From Acinetobacter ihumii (GTDB lineage: Bacteria > Pseudomonadota > Gammaproteobacteria > Pseudomonadales > Moraxellaceae), in NCBI RefSeq assembly GCF_900625095.1, contig NZ_LR130760.1, forward strand, positions 2,163,455 to 2,227,454: 64,000 bases of DNA, given 5' to 3'. Under the pieces are notes generated by a model. The model was given only the letters and a program-made list of their open reading frames with translations. It searched no databases and was not told the DNA's origin. Positions 27,108 through 36,626 of the stretch are shown here, piece by piece. The translations under genes were made by a program, and so were the position numbers. Position 1 is the first letter of the stretch; each line of letters opens with the position of its first letter.

Positions 27108-28580
27108 TCACAATCTATTTTCGAGCTGCATATGAATATGCTGAAACGCATGCGATGGATAGAAAGACACGGCTGACTTTGTGTTTTCACACTCAAAACG
27201 ATGCACATATTGGGTACAGGCCAAATCAGTTAAAAAATGATCACGCCAGTCGTTAATGTCATAAGCCTGCAATTGTTTCATCATTTGCTGATAACGATAT
27301 TTGCGCTCTGCCAAAGGCATATTCAAGGCCTGTTTCAGTGCCTTAATCATGGCGATACGATCCGTTGGATCCACCACTAAGGCATCGGTCAGTTGCTCAG
27401 CCGCACCGGCAAATTTGGATAAGATCAATACCCCAGGATTTTCAGCATCCTGTGCCGCAACATATTCTTTGGCGACCAAATTCATGCCATCTTTGAGCGA
27501 ACTGATCCAGCAAATATCGGCTTGACGGTAAAATTTCATCAATTCAAGGTGAGGTTTCGAGTCATAATTGCATACAATGGGAGACCATTCATTACGCTGA
27601 AATTCATGATTAATCAGATCCATCTTAAATTTAAAACGCTCAAACAAACGCTGATAGGTTGCAACATCTAAGCGAGAAGGACTGGCAATTTGTACATGTT
27701 GAACCTGTTCATGTACCTCTGGATTTTTCTCCAGAAAATCAGCCAAAGCATTAAAACGCTCGAATAAACCTTTAGAATAATCGATTCGATCTACCCCAAT
27801 AATGGTTTTCATCCTAGCTTGCGCACCGACATCAGGAGATACATCTTGATGATTTAAATCTGCCAAAGACTGTTGAATGCCTGTGACATCAATGCCAATC
27901 GGATAATGTCGAATTGCGACCACTTTTTGGTTCAAACTTAAAAGATCTCTTTGAATTTTTTGTGCTTTTAAGAGTTTGCTACAGACTTGCAAACAGGTTT
28001 TTTGATCCTGAGTAGTTTGTAAACCAAGCAAATCATATTGACATAAATCATGGATTAAACTTTTACCGCTCGGCATTTTTTGCCACAATTCTAATGACGC
28101 AAACGGAATATGCAAAAAGAATCCGATTTTGTTTTGCATGCCCATTTCACGACAATAGCGCGCCACACTCAGAAAATGATAATCCTGAACCCAGATTAAA
28201 TCGTCAGGCTGCGCAAACTCACAAATTTTCTGTGCAAATAAACGATTAACTTGCTGATAGGTCGTGTATTCATCCGCATCGTATTCTACTAAATCGACAC
28301 GGTCATGCATGGCAGGCCACAAAGTATTATTGGCAAAACCGCAGTAATAATCCTGATATTGTTTTTCCGTAAGTGAACAGGTCATATAGGTGATTTTCGA
28401 TTTATATAAAATATCAAAATGCTGATCGGCTTCCTGCTTCACTTGCTCGCCATTCCAGCCGACCCACACCCCACCCACTTGACTTAATGCATCCTGCATT
28501 GCTACAGCTAAGCCACCTGCCACACATTTTTGCGACTGCGGTAAACTGACACGATTCGATAAAATAATGAGTCTAGACAT
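27108..28580 (-). CDS. otsA: Trehalose-6-phosphate synthase OtsA
   Basis: A 490-residue GT20 glycosyltransferase that joins UDP-glucose and glucose-6-phosphate to trehalose-6-phosphate. It shows LIILSNRVSLP and AGGLAVAMQDAL at the N-terminal substrate loop, IWVQDYHFLSVA, FFLHIPFAS, VDRIDYSKGL and SLKDGMNLVAKEYVAAQ, the standard OtsA blocks. It is cytoplasmic. The gene starts 8 bp inside the end of otsB, so the two are translationally coupled, and it ends with a hairpin terminator. Trehalose serves as a compatible solute under osmotic, heat and desiccation stress in Acinetobacter. Confidence 0.95.
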   Translation of the reverse strand: MSRLIILSNRVSLPQSQKCVAGGLAVAMQDALSQVGGVWVGWNGEQVKQEADQHFDILYKSKITYMTCSLTEKQYQDYYCGFANNTLWPAMHDRVDLVEYDADEYTTYQQVNRLFAQKICEFAQPDDLIWVQDYHFLSVARYCREMGMQNKIGFFLHIPFASLELWQKMPSGKSLIHDLCQYDLLGLQTTQDQKTCLQVCSKLLKAQKIQRDLLSLNQKVVAIRHYPIGIDVTGIQQSLADLNHQDVSPDVGAQARMKTIIGVDRIDYSKGLFERFNALADFLEKNPEVHEQVQHVQIASPSRLDVATYQRLFERFKFKMDLINHEFQRNEWSPIVCNYDSKPHLELMKFYRQADICWISSLKDGMNLVAKEYVAAQDAENPGVLILSKFAGAAEQLTDALVVDPTDRIAMIKALKQALNMPLAERKYRYQQMMKQLQAYDINDWRDHFLTDLACTQYVHRFECENTKSAVSFYPSHAFQHIHMQLENRL

Positions 28581-29421
28581 AATGTTCTCCGCATTTTTCT
28601 AATGGATGATGGTGAGAGGTTTGAGTATATTTTTGGGATAAATCCTTAAGAAATTCAGTGACCTGTTGAATATGTTCTAATCGATATTGTGCAATTGACT
28701 GACCAGAACCGACTTTTATACTGATGCCATGATGCTGATTCACATAGGCAAAGCCATCTTCATCTGTACGATCATCGCCTATAAAAATGAGCAAATGATG
28801 ATGTAAATCAAGCTGTGATACGATTTGATCGATGGCGGTGGCTTTATTAATATGATGGGCTGCAAGCTCATAGACATATTTGCCATCAATTCGTTTTAAT
28901 TGGGGAAATTGATCGTTTATTTTTTGCGTTAGCTCATGAGCAATGGGTTGAAGTTCTGGACATTTTCGATAATGTAGCGCCACTGTATTGATTTTATTTT
29001 CAAGCGATAAATCGGGATAAGGTTCAATTTCCGCAGCCAAATAGCGATAAATACTTTGAAATAAATCGGTATCGACCTGCTGAGATAAATGAGTATGGGC
29101 ATCTATATAAATTTCCTGACCATGTAGGGCAGCAATAGGCAACTCAAGTGAACTTAATAATCTCTGGGCAGAGGCTAAATCTCGACCTGTAACGACCGAA
29201 ACAACACCCTGATTTTGTTGTATATGCTGAATTAGATTTAATATTTCTGCCGATATAAAACATTGCTCAGGATCAACATTAAAATCTGCCAGTGTGCCAT
29301 CAATATCTAAAAATAATGCTATCGGCTGATCAATAAAATCATCCCGTTGTAATATCTCTTTGGCATGATCATAATCATCATGCAATCTCGAGTTAATCGG
29401 TTGTTGGCTATTTATATTCAT
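28573..29421 (-). CDS. otsB: Trehalose-6-phosphate phosphatase OtsB
   Basis: A 282-residue HAD-superfamily phosphatase that releases trehalose from trehalose-6-phosphate. The nucleophile motif ALFLDIDGTLADF lies near residue 40, motif II is in VVSVVTGRD, and FIGDDRTDEDGFAYVN is the acidic motif IV with the phosphatase signature. It is the first gene of otsBA and overlaps otsA by 8 bp. The 30-residue lead before the HAD domain is unremarkable. The gene lies divergent from the stress protein at 29883, with a 460-bp AT-rich gap. Confidence 0.94.
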   Translation of the reverse strand: MNINSQQPINSRLHDDYDHAKEILQRDDFIDQPIALFLDIDGTLADFNVDPEQCFISAEILNLIQHIQQNQGVVSVVTGRDLASAQRLLSSLELPIAALHGQEIYIDAHTHLSQQVDTDLFQSIYRYLAAEIEPYPDLSLENKINTVALHYRKCPELQPIAHELTQKINDQFPQLKRIDGKYVYELAAHHINKATAIDQIVSQLDLHHHLLIFIGDDRTDEDGFAYVNQHHGISIKVGSGQSIAQYRLEHIQQVTEFLKDLSQKYTQTSHHHPLEKCGEHYV

Positions 29422-29882
29422 GTCAGTATCATTGTAATCATGTCATGGTATTTTTATAGATTGTCTTAAAAATGATCATAAATACAGCAAAATTACTTAA
29501 AGGTGTATACAACTACTCGCTTGTTTACTTAAAAAGAATTTTAGATACGTTGTCATGCTTTGTTACAGCTAAGGGCTATTTTTTAATGCTTATTTTTATA
29601 TAGATGAAAACCCTTGAAACAAAACCAATCTATTTTATTTTCAATCAATTAACACATTATTCGATAGTTTACTCGTATGTTTGACTTGGGTTACTTTAAG
29701 TTAAGCGCATGAGTTTAAAATCTTTTTTATTTTTGTTTAAAATCTACACAATGATACGCATGTTACATGCGGTATGCATTGCATATCTAAAACATAAACA
29801 GTTGAAACAGTACCGTCATTTTTAATGTACGCATAAACTGCAATTCTGAGTCTCCTTATATGATGTATATTGAGAAAAGTTT
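29422..29882. promoter_or_regulatory. Divergent promoter region of otsBA and a stress protein
   Basis: About 460 bp of AT-rich non-coding DNA between two stress-related, divergently read genes. It must hold promoters for both. I cannot single out a reliable hexamer pair, and I see no RNA gene. Confidence 0.45.
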
Positions 29883-30356
29883 ATGTCAGATTATGCAAAA
29901 ATTAATGATTTAATTAAAAATACCCGAACAGTGATGCTAACCTTTATAACACACGAAGGTCATTTACATGCTGTGCCCATGACTACTCAACATCGTGAAT
30001 TTAATGGTGAAATCTGGTTTATCGGTTCCAAGTCATCCGAATTAAGCCAAAACATTGCAACAAATCCACAAGTCAATCTGGCTTACACTACCTCATCAAA
30101 TCATTATGTATCTGTAAATGGGATCGCAGAGCTTATTCAGGATTCTTCCGTTTTAGATGAACTCTGGTCACCTGCTTATGAGGCTTTTTTCGAACAAGGC
30201 AAACAGGATCCAGATGTACAACTGATTCGAGTTACAGCACATGGTGCGCAATATTGGGAAAGTGCAGGCACACTGGTCAGTTTATTTAAATTAACCAAAG
30301 CTGCTATTTCAGGGGAGAAACAGCAGCTCGGTAGCTCACAGACTGTAAATTTATAG
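29883..30356 (+). CDS. General-stress pyridoxamine-5'-phosphate-oxidase-fold protein
   Basis: A 157-residue split-barrel flavin-binding protein of the general-stress branch of the pyridoxamine phosphate oxidase family. INDLIKNTRTVMLTF, GEIWFIGSKSSELSQNI and NPQVNLAYTTSSNHYVSVNG are typical of YdaG/Ctc-type stress proteins, which bind FMN or F420-like cofactors. No enzyme activity is established. It is next to otsBA (divergent) and converges with the BLUF gene, 20 bp apart, so this is a small stress neighbourhood. Confidence 0.85.
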   Translation: MSDYAKINDLIKNTRTVMLTFITHEGHLHAVPMTTQHREFNGEIWFIGSKSSELSQNIATNPQVNLAYTTSSNHYVSVNGIAELIQDSSVLDELWSPAYEAFFEQGKQDPDVQLIRVTAHGAQYWESAGTLVSLFKLTKAAISGEKQQLGSSQTVNL

Positions 30357-30376
30357 GATGATTTTTCAGAATTATT

Positions 30377-30823
30377 CTAGGCGTTAGGGTAAAAATTGAC
30401 ATCATACGCTGGTTCATCTGCCAATATTTGTATAAAGGGGTGAATGGTGTGTGATGTCAGTAAATAAGGATTAAACTCATCAATATGATGATGCTGAAAA
30501 AAATCTCTAATCCTTTGATTAATTGGAGCAAACTTCATACTCCACCTTGCAAAAACAGGGCTTTCCAGCTCCGAATAATATAAAATTTCACAGTGGCTAT
30601 GACGCTGATCTTTTACAATCGACTGATAAAATAATTGCTCAATATGCTCCTTTTGACCCTCTATATACTGCAAAAAGAAACCATTGCCATAATATAAAAC
30701 CCCGGTAATTTGATGCAATGAATTAAAATGAATAGATTCTGTCAAAATATTCATCAGGTCTTGTTTAATATGACTATGATCTTTTTTGGTTTTACTTGCA
30801 TACATGATGCTGGCCAGACTCAT
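30377..30823 (-). CDS. BLUF-domain blue-light sensor (BlsA-like)
   Basis: A 148-residue protein consisting of a single BLUF domain plus a short helical tail. The flavin-contacting tyrosine is in SIMYASKT, and ITGVLYYGNGFFLQYIEG provides the Asn and Gln that switch hydrogen bonding in light. RWSMKFAP near the end of the domain matches the short Acinetobacter photoreceptors such as BlsA. These act through protein partners rather than an attached enzyme domain. ATG 30823 has GAGGTGAG upstream; a GTG at 30832 is also in frame. The genus has several paralogues, so I do not assign the name. Confidence 0.9.
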   Translation of the reverse strand: MSLASIMYASKTKKDHSHIKQDLMNILTESIHFNSLHQITGVLYYGNGFFLQYIEGQKEHIEQLFYQSIVKDQRHSHCEILYYSELESPVFARWSMKFAPINQRIRDFFQHHHIDEFNPYLLTSHTIHPFIQILADEPAYDVNFYPNA

Positions 30824-31226
30824 CGTGCTCACCTCAAATAATGGTTATGATCAGATCATCTTCTTATTGATTTCATTCTGATTTCAGGGCGATGATAAAA
30901 ATGTACTGATCTGCTTTTAAAATATAAAATTGTTTTCGAGATTCAGCATACAGTTATCGCAACAGGGAATTGTTGTAAAATGATGAGTGTCATACAGTAT
31001 AAATTTAACCAGTTCATGCTTTAGCATAACTGTGCATATATTAAAAATTAGATGCGCTTAAGCTTTACAGAGCCAGATATCATTTAAAGAAAAGAAAAGA
31101 AAAAGAAAAAGAAATTGCAGTTTATGCAAACCTATTTAGATAGGGAGCTGTAGCATGTAGTCAGGATTTGACTGTCTCAACCAAGCAAATCCTATGTTTT
31201 AGCTATCTTCAACACAAGCTAGTTGC
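30824..31226. other. Spacer with purine tract between prpF and the BLUF gene
   Basis: About 400 bp without a credible gene. It contains a purine-only tract of AGAAAA-type units at about 31085-31113, and a small AGTCA/TGACT inverted repeat near 31159-31173 downstream of prpF. The BLUF promoter should lie in the left part. Confidence 0.4.
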
Positions 31227-32414
31227 TTATTCGACAGGTGGAATATAAACCCAACCTTCCATCAACACCCGTGCGCTTCGACTCATGATGGCTTTTTTGA
31301 CCTGCCACTGCCCTTGTTGGTCTTGTTGTGCCTGCGCTCCGACGCGCAAGGTTCCAGAAGGATGTCCAAAACGCACAGCTTCCCGTTGTCCCCCGCCTGC
31401 CGCCAAATTGACCAAGGTGCCTGGAATGGCAGCGGCTGTTCCAATCGCCACGGCGGCCGTGCCCATCATGGCATGGTGCAATTTACCCATGGAGAGTGCG
31501 CGAACCAGTAAATCGACCTGCTCCGCTTCAACCACTTTACCACTTGACGATGTATAACGTTTAGGCTGGGCAACAAACGCGATTTTAGGCGTATGCTGAC
31601 GTGCGACGGCTTGGCTAATGTCCTGAATCAGTCCCATTTGCACTGCGCCATAAGCGCGGATTTTTTCAAATCGAGCCAGCGCAACTTCATCATTATTGAT
31701 CTGTTCCTGTAGCTCTGTACCTTGATAGCCAATCTCTTCGGCATTTAAAAAGATAGTGGGTATTCCAGCATTGATAAAGGTCGCCTGAAACGTCCCCACC
31801 TCTGGCACAATCAACTCTTCAACCAGATGTCCGGTTGGAAACATTGCTCCGCCATCTTCACCATCATCGGCTGGATCAAGAAATTCAATTTGAACTTCTG
31901 CTGCTGGAAAAGTGACGCCATCCAGCTCGAAATCCCCTGTTTCCTGCACTGCACCTTGAGTCATCGGAACATGGGCAATAATGGTTTTCTGGATATTTTT
32001 TTGCCAGATTCGAACTGTACATGTTCCATTTTCAGGAATACGTTCAGCCTCTATCAGACCATTTCGAATAGCAAAAGCACCGACTGCCGCAGTTAAATTG
32101 CCACAATTACCGCTCCAGTCTACAAATGCACGATCAATTGAGACCTGACCAAACAGGTAATCAACATCATGATTTGCTTGTTCACTTTTAGACAAAATCA
32201 CGGTTTTACTGGTACTTGAACTTGCACCGCCCATACCATCTATTTGCTTGGCATATGGATCAGGACTGCCCATCACACGCAATAAAATTTGGTCGCGAAT
32301 ATGTCCGGGCACCTGTGCAGCTTGTGGTAAGTCATCCAGTTTAAAAAATACACCTTTACTGGTTCCACCACGCATGTAAGTTGCTGGAATTTTAATTTGC
32401 GCAGGATAAGCCAT
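31227..32414 (-). CDS. prpF: 2-methylaconitate isomerase PrpF
   Basis: A 395-residue PrpF-family isomerase. KIPATYMRGGTSKGVFF at the N-terminus, the GMGGASSSTSKT loop, WSGNCGNLTAAVG and FGHPSGTLRVGA at the C-terminus are family hallmarks. It isomerises the 2-methylaconitate made by AcnD to the cis form that is rehydrated to 2-methylisocitrate. It is the last gene of the propionate operon, 68 bp after acnD, with a perfect 12-bp-stem hairpin in that gap that may tune its expression. Confidence 0.94.
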   Translation of the reverse strand: MAYPAQIKIPATYMRGGTSKGVFFKLDDLPQAAQVPGHIRDQILLRVMGSPDPYAKQIDGMGGASSSTSKTVILSKSEQANHDVDYLFGQVSIDRAFVDWSGNCGNLTAAVGAFAIRNGLIEAERIPENGTCTVRIWQKNIQKTIIAHVPMTQGAVQETGDFELDGVTFPAAEVQIEFLDPADDGEDGGAMFPTGHLVEELIVPEVGTFQATFINAGIPTIFLNAEEIGYQGTELQEQINNDEVALARFEKIRAYGAVQMGLIQDISQAVARQHTPKIAFVAQPKRYTSSSGKVVEAEQVDLLVRALSMGKLHHAMMGTAAVAIGTAAAIPGTLVNLAAGGGQREAVRFGHPSGTLRVGAQAQQDQQGQWQVKKAIMSRSARVLMEGWVYIPPVE

Positions 32415-32451
32415 GTCCTTGCTCCATAAAAATCTTCAAAATTAATCTGTA

Positions 32452-32478
32452 AAGGGCTGATGATACTCATCAGCCCTT
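32452..32478. repeat. Perfect 12-bp-stem hairpin between acnD and prpF
   Basis: AAGGGCTGATGA (32452-32463) pairs perfectly with TCATCAGCCCTT (32467-32478) over a 3-base loop. It is 5 bp after the acnD stop codon on the minus strand. The following minus-strand bases are TTTACAG, a weak U-tract, so it may act as a partial terminator or as an RNA-stabilising element. Confidence 0.85.
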
Positions 32479-32482
32479 AATG

Positions 32483-35104
32483 TTATGCCGCATGACCTTC
32501 TAAAAAGTCCTGTGCAAAGCGTTGTAATACTCCACCTGCTTCATACACAGATACTTCTTCTTCGGTATCTAGGCGACACGTCACCGGTACTTCAACAATC
32601 TCTTCTTTACCCTCAGCTGTTGAACGTTCAATCACCAAAGTTAAAGTCGAACGCGGTGCAATATGACCAATCACGCTATATAGCTCAGTACCATCCAAAC
32701 CTAAGGTTTTACGATTGACACCTGCTTTAAACTCAAGCGGTAAAACCCCCATACCGACTAAGTTGGTACGGTGAATACGCTCAAAACCTTCAGCCACAAT
32801 CGCTTCAACCCCTGCAAGACGCACGCCTTTGGCAGCCCAGTCACGGCTTGAACCCTGACCATAATCCGCACCCGCGACAATAATCAGCGGTTGCTTACGG
32901 TTCATGTAAGTTTCAATCGCTTCCCACATCCGCATTACTTCGCCTTCTGGCTCAACACGCGCTTTTGACCCCTGTTTAATGGTGCCGTCGGAACGCACCA
33001 CCATTTCATTAAATAGTTTCGGATTGGCAAAAGTGGCACGTTGTGCGGTCAAATGGTCACCACGATGCGTTGCGTAGGAGTTAAAGTCTTCTTCAGGTAC
33101 GCCCATTTTGTGAAGATATTCACCCGCAGCCGAATCCATCATAATTGCATTGGATGGCGATAAATGGTCGGTGGTGATGTTATCGCCCAAAATTGCCAGT
33201 GGGCGCATGTTGGTTAAAGTACGTGGTGCAGCCAACGCCCCCTCCCAATACGGCGGACGGCGGATGTAAGTACTCATTGGTCGCCAGTCGTACAGTGGGC
33301 TTTCCGCTTCTTCATTTTCACCCAAATCAAACATGGGAATATAAACTTTACGGAATTGTTCAGGCTTCACTGCTTCTTTTACCAGCGCATCAATTTCCGC
33401 ATCAGATGGCCAGATGTCTTTCAGGTAAATTGGATTGCCATTTTGGTCTGTACCCAATGAATCTTTTTCGATGTCAAAACGGATGGTTCCTGCAATCGCA
33501 TACGCCACCACAAGTGGCGGAGATGCCAAAAATGCCTGTTTTGCATAAGGATGAATACGACCATCAAAGTTACGATTTCCTGAAAGCACCGCAGTGGCAT
33601 ATAAGTCACGGTCAATGATTTCTTGTTGAATCACAGGGTCAAGTGCCCCCGACATTCCGTTACAGGTGGTACAGGCATAGGCCACGATACCAAATCCCAA
33701 TTTCTCTAAATCATGCAAAACGCCCGCTTCTTCCAAGTAAAGCGCAGCCGCTTTAGAACCCGGTGCAAAGGATGATTTCACCCAAGGTTTACGTACTAAG
33801 CCCAGTTCATTGGCTTTACGAGCAAGCAAACCTGCTGCTACGGTATTGCGTGGGTTGGAGGTATTGGTACACGAGGTAATCGCAGCAATAATCACTGCAC
33901 CATCAGGCATTAGCCCTTCTGCTTCTTGTGCTTTGGCTGCTTCTAAATTACCTGCAATGCCTTTGGCTGCCAAATCAGCGGTAGATACACGAGCATGTGG
34001 ATTTGAAGGGCCTGCAATGTTACGGGTTACGGTTGATAAATCAAAACGTAATACACGAGGGTACTGTGCTTGGGTCATATCCGATGCCCAAAGACCGATT
34101 TCTTTGGCATATTGCTCCACCAATGCCACTTGCGCATCTTCACGACCTGTCAGGCGTAAATAATCAATGGTGTTTTGGTCGATATAGAACATGGCAGCGG
34201 TTGCGCCATATTCTGGGGTCATATTGGAAATAGTGGCACGATCGCCCACCGACATGCTGTCCGCACCTTCACCGAAGAACTCTAAATATGCACCTACCAC
34301 ACGTTCTTTACGTAAGAATTCAGTCAATGCCAGAACGATATCGGTTGCGGTAATGCCTGCTTGACGCTGACCCACCAATTCCACACCAATAATGTCCGGC
34401 AGACGCATCCAAGATGCACGACCCAGCATCACATTTTCAGCTTCCAAGCCACCTACACCCACTGAAATCACGCCAAGCGCATCGGTATGTGGGGTATGTG
34501 AGTCTGTACCGACACAGGTATCAGGGAATGCCAAGCCATCACGGTTTTGAATCACTGGAGACATTTTCTCCAAGTTGATCTGGTGCATGATGCCGTTGCC
34601 CGCAGGGATCACATCGACATTTTTAAATGCGGTCTTGGTCCACTCAATAAAGTGGAAACGGTCTTCGTTACGACGGTCTTCAACAGCACGGTTTTTCTGA
34701 AATGCATCAGGGTCAAAACCGCCATATTCCACAGCCAAAGAGTGATCGACAATCAACTGAGTCGGCACCACTGGATTGACTTTTGAAGGATCACCGCCTT
34801 TATCGGCAATCGCATCGCGTAAGCCTGCAAGATCCACCAAAGCCGTTTGACCTAAAATATCATGACACACCACACGCGCAGGATACCAAGGAAAATCCAG
34901 ATCCTGACGGCGTTCAATCAGTTGCTTTAAATAGTCGGTTAAATGTTCATTATCCACTTTACGCACAAGCTGTTCAGCGAGCACCTTAGAGGTATAAGGC
35001 AAAGTTTGATATGCGCCTGGCTGAATATCTTCAACGGCTTGACGCACGTCATAGTATTCGAGCTGGGTTTGCGGCAACGGTTTACGATATTGAGTATTGC
35101 TCAT
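32483..35104 (-). CDS. acnD: 2-methylcitrate dehydratase AcnD (Fe-S dependent)
   Basis: An 873-residue aconitase-family enzyme that dehydrates 2-methylcitrate to 2-methylaconitate. AAITSCTNTSNP carries the first cluster cysteine and ACTTCNGMSG the other two; QGSSRDWAAKGVRL is the C-terminal swivel-domain motif. Length and the partner prpF identify AcnD rather than housekeeping AcnA. ATG 35104 is chosen because it lies one base after the prpC stop codon and gives the usual MSNTQYRKPLP start; a frame extension upstream overlaps prpC. It is the third enzyme gene of the operon. Confidence 0.95.
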   Translation of the reverse strand: MSNTQYRKPLPQTQLEYYDVRQAVEDIQPGAYQTLPYTSKVLAEQLVRKVDNEHLTDYLKQLIERRQDLDFPWYPARVVCHDILGQTALVDLAGLRDAIADKGGDPSKVNPVVPTQLIVDHSLAVEYGGFDPDAFQKNRAVEDRRNEDRFHFIEWTKTAFKNVDVIPAGNGIMHQINLEKMSPVIQNRDGLAFPDTCVGTDSHTPHTDALGVISVGVGGLEAENVMLGRASWMRLPDIIGVELVGQRQAGITATDIVLALTEFLRKERVVGAYLEFFGEGADSMSVGDRATISNMTPEYGATAAMFYIDQNTIDYLRLTGREDAQVALVEQYAKEIGLWASDMTQAQYPRVLRFDLSTVTRNIAGPSNPHARVSTADLAAKGIAGNLEAAKAQEAEGLMPDGAVIIAAITSCTNTSNPRNTVAAGLLARKANELGLVRKPWVKSSFAPGSKAAALYLEEAGVLHDLEKLGFGIVAYACTTCNGMSGALDPVIQQEIIDRDLYATAVLSGNRNFDGRIHPYAKQAFLASPPLVVAYAIAGTIRFDIEKDSLGTDQNGNPIYLKDIWPSDAEIDALVKEAVKPEQFRKVYIPMFDLGENEEAESPLYDWRPMSTYIRRPPYWEGALAAPRTLTNMRPLAILGDNITTDHLSPSNAIMMDSAAGEYLHKMGVPEEDFNSYATHRGDHLTAQRATFANPKLFNEMVVRSDGTIKQGSKARVEPEGEVMRMWEAIETYMNRKQPLIIVAGADYGQGSSRDWAAKGVRLAGVEAIVAEGFERIHRTNLVGMGVLPLEFKAGVNRKTLGLDGTELYSVIGHIAPRSTLTLVIERSTAEGKEEIVEVPVTCRLDTEEEVSVYEAGGVLQRFAQDFLEGHAA

Positions 35105-35105
35105 C

Positions 35106-36263
35106 TTAGCCACGCTCCGCCAATGGTTTAAATTCGAGGTTTTCAGGACCCGTATAATTTGCACTTGGACGAATAATCTTGCCGTCCTGACGTTGTTCAA
35201 TCACATGCGCTGACCAGCCTGCGGTACGTGCGATTACGAATAATGGCGTGAACATAACCGTTGGAACGCCCATCAAGTGATAGCTCACCGCGCTGAACCA
35301 GTCGAGGTTCGGGAACATGTTCTTCACTTCTTTCATCACCGCTTCTAAACGTTCAGCGATCAAATACATTTTGGTATTTTCTTGCGCTTCAGCAAGTTCA
35401 CGCGCCACTTTTTTAATGACTTCATTCCGTGGATCAGATACGGTATAAACAGGGTGACCAAAGCCAATCACCACTTCTTTTTTCTCTACACGACTACGAA
35501 TATCAGCTTCGGCTTCATCCGCATGGTCATAACGTTGTTGAATCACGAATGCAACTTCGTTGGCACCCCCATGTTTCGGGCCACGAAGCGCACCAATACC
35601 ACCAGTAATCGCTGAGTACATGTCCGAACCTGTACCTGCCACCACACGTGAGGTAAAGGTTGAGGCATTGAATTCATGCTCTGCATACAAAATCAATGAG
35701 GTATGCATGGCTTGAATCCACTCTTCCGATGGTGCTTTGCCATGCAATAAATGTAAGAAATGTGCAGCAATCGAGTCATCATCCGTTTCCACTTCGATAC
35801 GACGACCATTGTTGCTAAAGTGATACCAGTACAACAACATTGAGCCCAAGCTTGCCATCAATTTATCGGCGATGTCTTTGGCACCTGCTTCGTTGTGGTC
35901 CTCATGTTCTGGGGTTAAACAACCGAGAACTGAAACACCTGTACGCATCACATCCATTGGGTGTGCAGACGGTGGGAGTTGTTCTAATGCAGTTTTCAGT
36001 GCTGCGGGTAAACCACGAAGTGCTTTGAGTTTTGCTTTATAGGCTTTGAGTTCAGCTTTATTGGGTAATTTGCCATGTACCAGCAAATGCGCCACTTCTT
36101 CAAATTCACTGCCGACTGCAAGGTCAAGAATGTCATAGCCACGATAGTGTAAGTCATTGCCGCTACGCCCTACAGTACATAGTGCGGTGTTGCCTGCCAC
36201 TTGTCCGCTGAGAGCCACTGATTTTTTTGGTTTGAAGCCTGTTGGTGTTTCATTACTGCTCAT
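35106..36263 (-). CDS. prpC: 2-methylcitrate synthase PrpC
   Basis: A 385-residue citrate-synthase-fold enzyme that condenses propionyl-CoA and oxaloacetate. [19 protein letters not shown] is the PrpC-type start, [20 protein letters not shown] holds the active-site histidine, GFGHPVY the second histidine and [21 protein letters not shown] the C-terminal arginine region. It is between prpB and acnD; the gap to prpB is 363 bp and contains hairpins, whereas acnD follows immediately. Its AT-leaning codon use matches the neighbours. Confidence 0.95.
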   Translation of the reverse strand: MSSNETPTGFKPKKSVALSGQVAGNTALCTVGRSGNDLHYRGYDILDLAVGSEFEEVAHLLVHGKLPNKAELKAYKAKLKALRGLPAALKTALEQLPPSAHPMDVMRTGVSVLGCLTPEHEDHNEAGAKDIADKLMASLGSMLLYWYHFSNNGRRIEVETDDDSIAAHFLHLLHGKAPSEEWIQAMHTSLILYAEHEFNASTFTSRVVAGTGSDMYSAITGGIGALRGPKHGGANEVAFVIQQRYDHADEAEADIRSRVEKKEVVIGFGHPVYTVSDPRNEVIKKVARELAEAQENTKMYLIAERLEAVMKEVKNMFPNLDWFSAVSYHLMGVPTVMFTPLFVIARTAGWSAHVIEQRQDGKIIRPSANYTGPENLEFKPLAERG

Positions 36264-36626
36264 AAGATTGTCCTTTTCTATCTATTTAATTTATTTTTGA
36301 GCAACTCAACGGAGTCGTGCCGAGTCCTCATCCTTTTTCAGGATAAACCACTTTGTCTTGCGCCTCGTCAAAGCTTTAACCGCTTTGACTTGCTCAGGTT
36401 CGACCTACTTTTCTTTCGGGAAAAGTAGGCAAAACCTGAGGTATGAATAGCAAAGATTAATCATCTTTGCCGTACCGCAAGGTGAAAGCTATGCTTGAAC
36501 AAAAAACTACGCACTTCGCTTGTCTTGCGCTACACCAAAGCTTCAATCGCTTTGGTTTGCTCAGGTTGCAGATGACCTTTCTGCATAGCATATTTCAACC
36601 TAAATTCTTATGAATTAAGGGCTTCC
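36264..36626. repeat. Hairpin mosaic between prpC and prpB
   Basis: No gene is visible. The spacer contains a nested inverted repeat at 36393-36440 (outer CTCAGGTT / AACCTGAG, inner CCTACTTTTC / GAAAAGTAGG), a palindrome GCAAAGAT / ATCTTTGC at 36450-36470, and two related 44-46-base copies: 36358-36401 and 36522-36567. Each copy contains a CAAAGC / GCTTTG hairpin followed by TTGCTCAGGTT. It looks like an intergenic repeat element of the dispersed-hairpin type. Confidence 0.75.

Noticed and set aside
31085..31113. The AGAAAA purine tract as a phase-variable repeat
   Set aside because: The units are irregular in length and lie outside any coding or obvious promoter spacing, so slippage control is unsupported.
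33193..33618. A 141-codon plus-strand frame opposite acnD
   Set aside because: It is antisense to strongly conserved aconitase-family coding sequence and lacks a ribosome site or recognisable domain.
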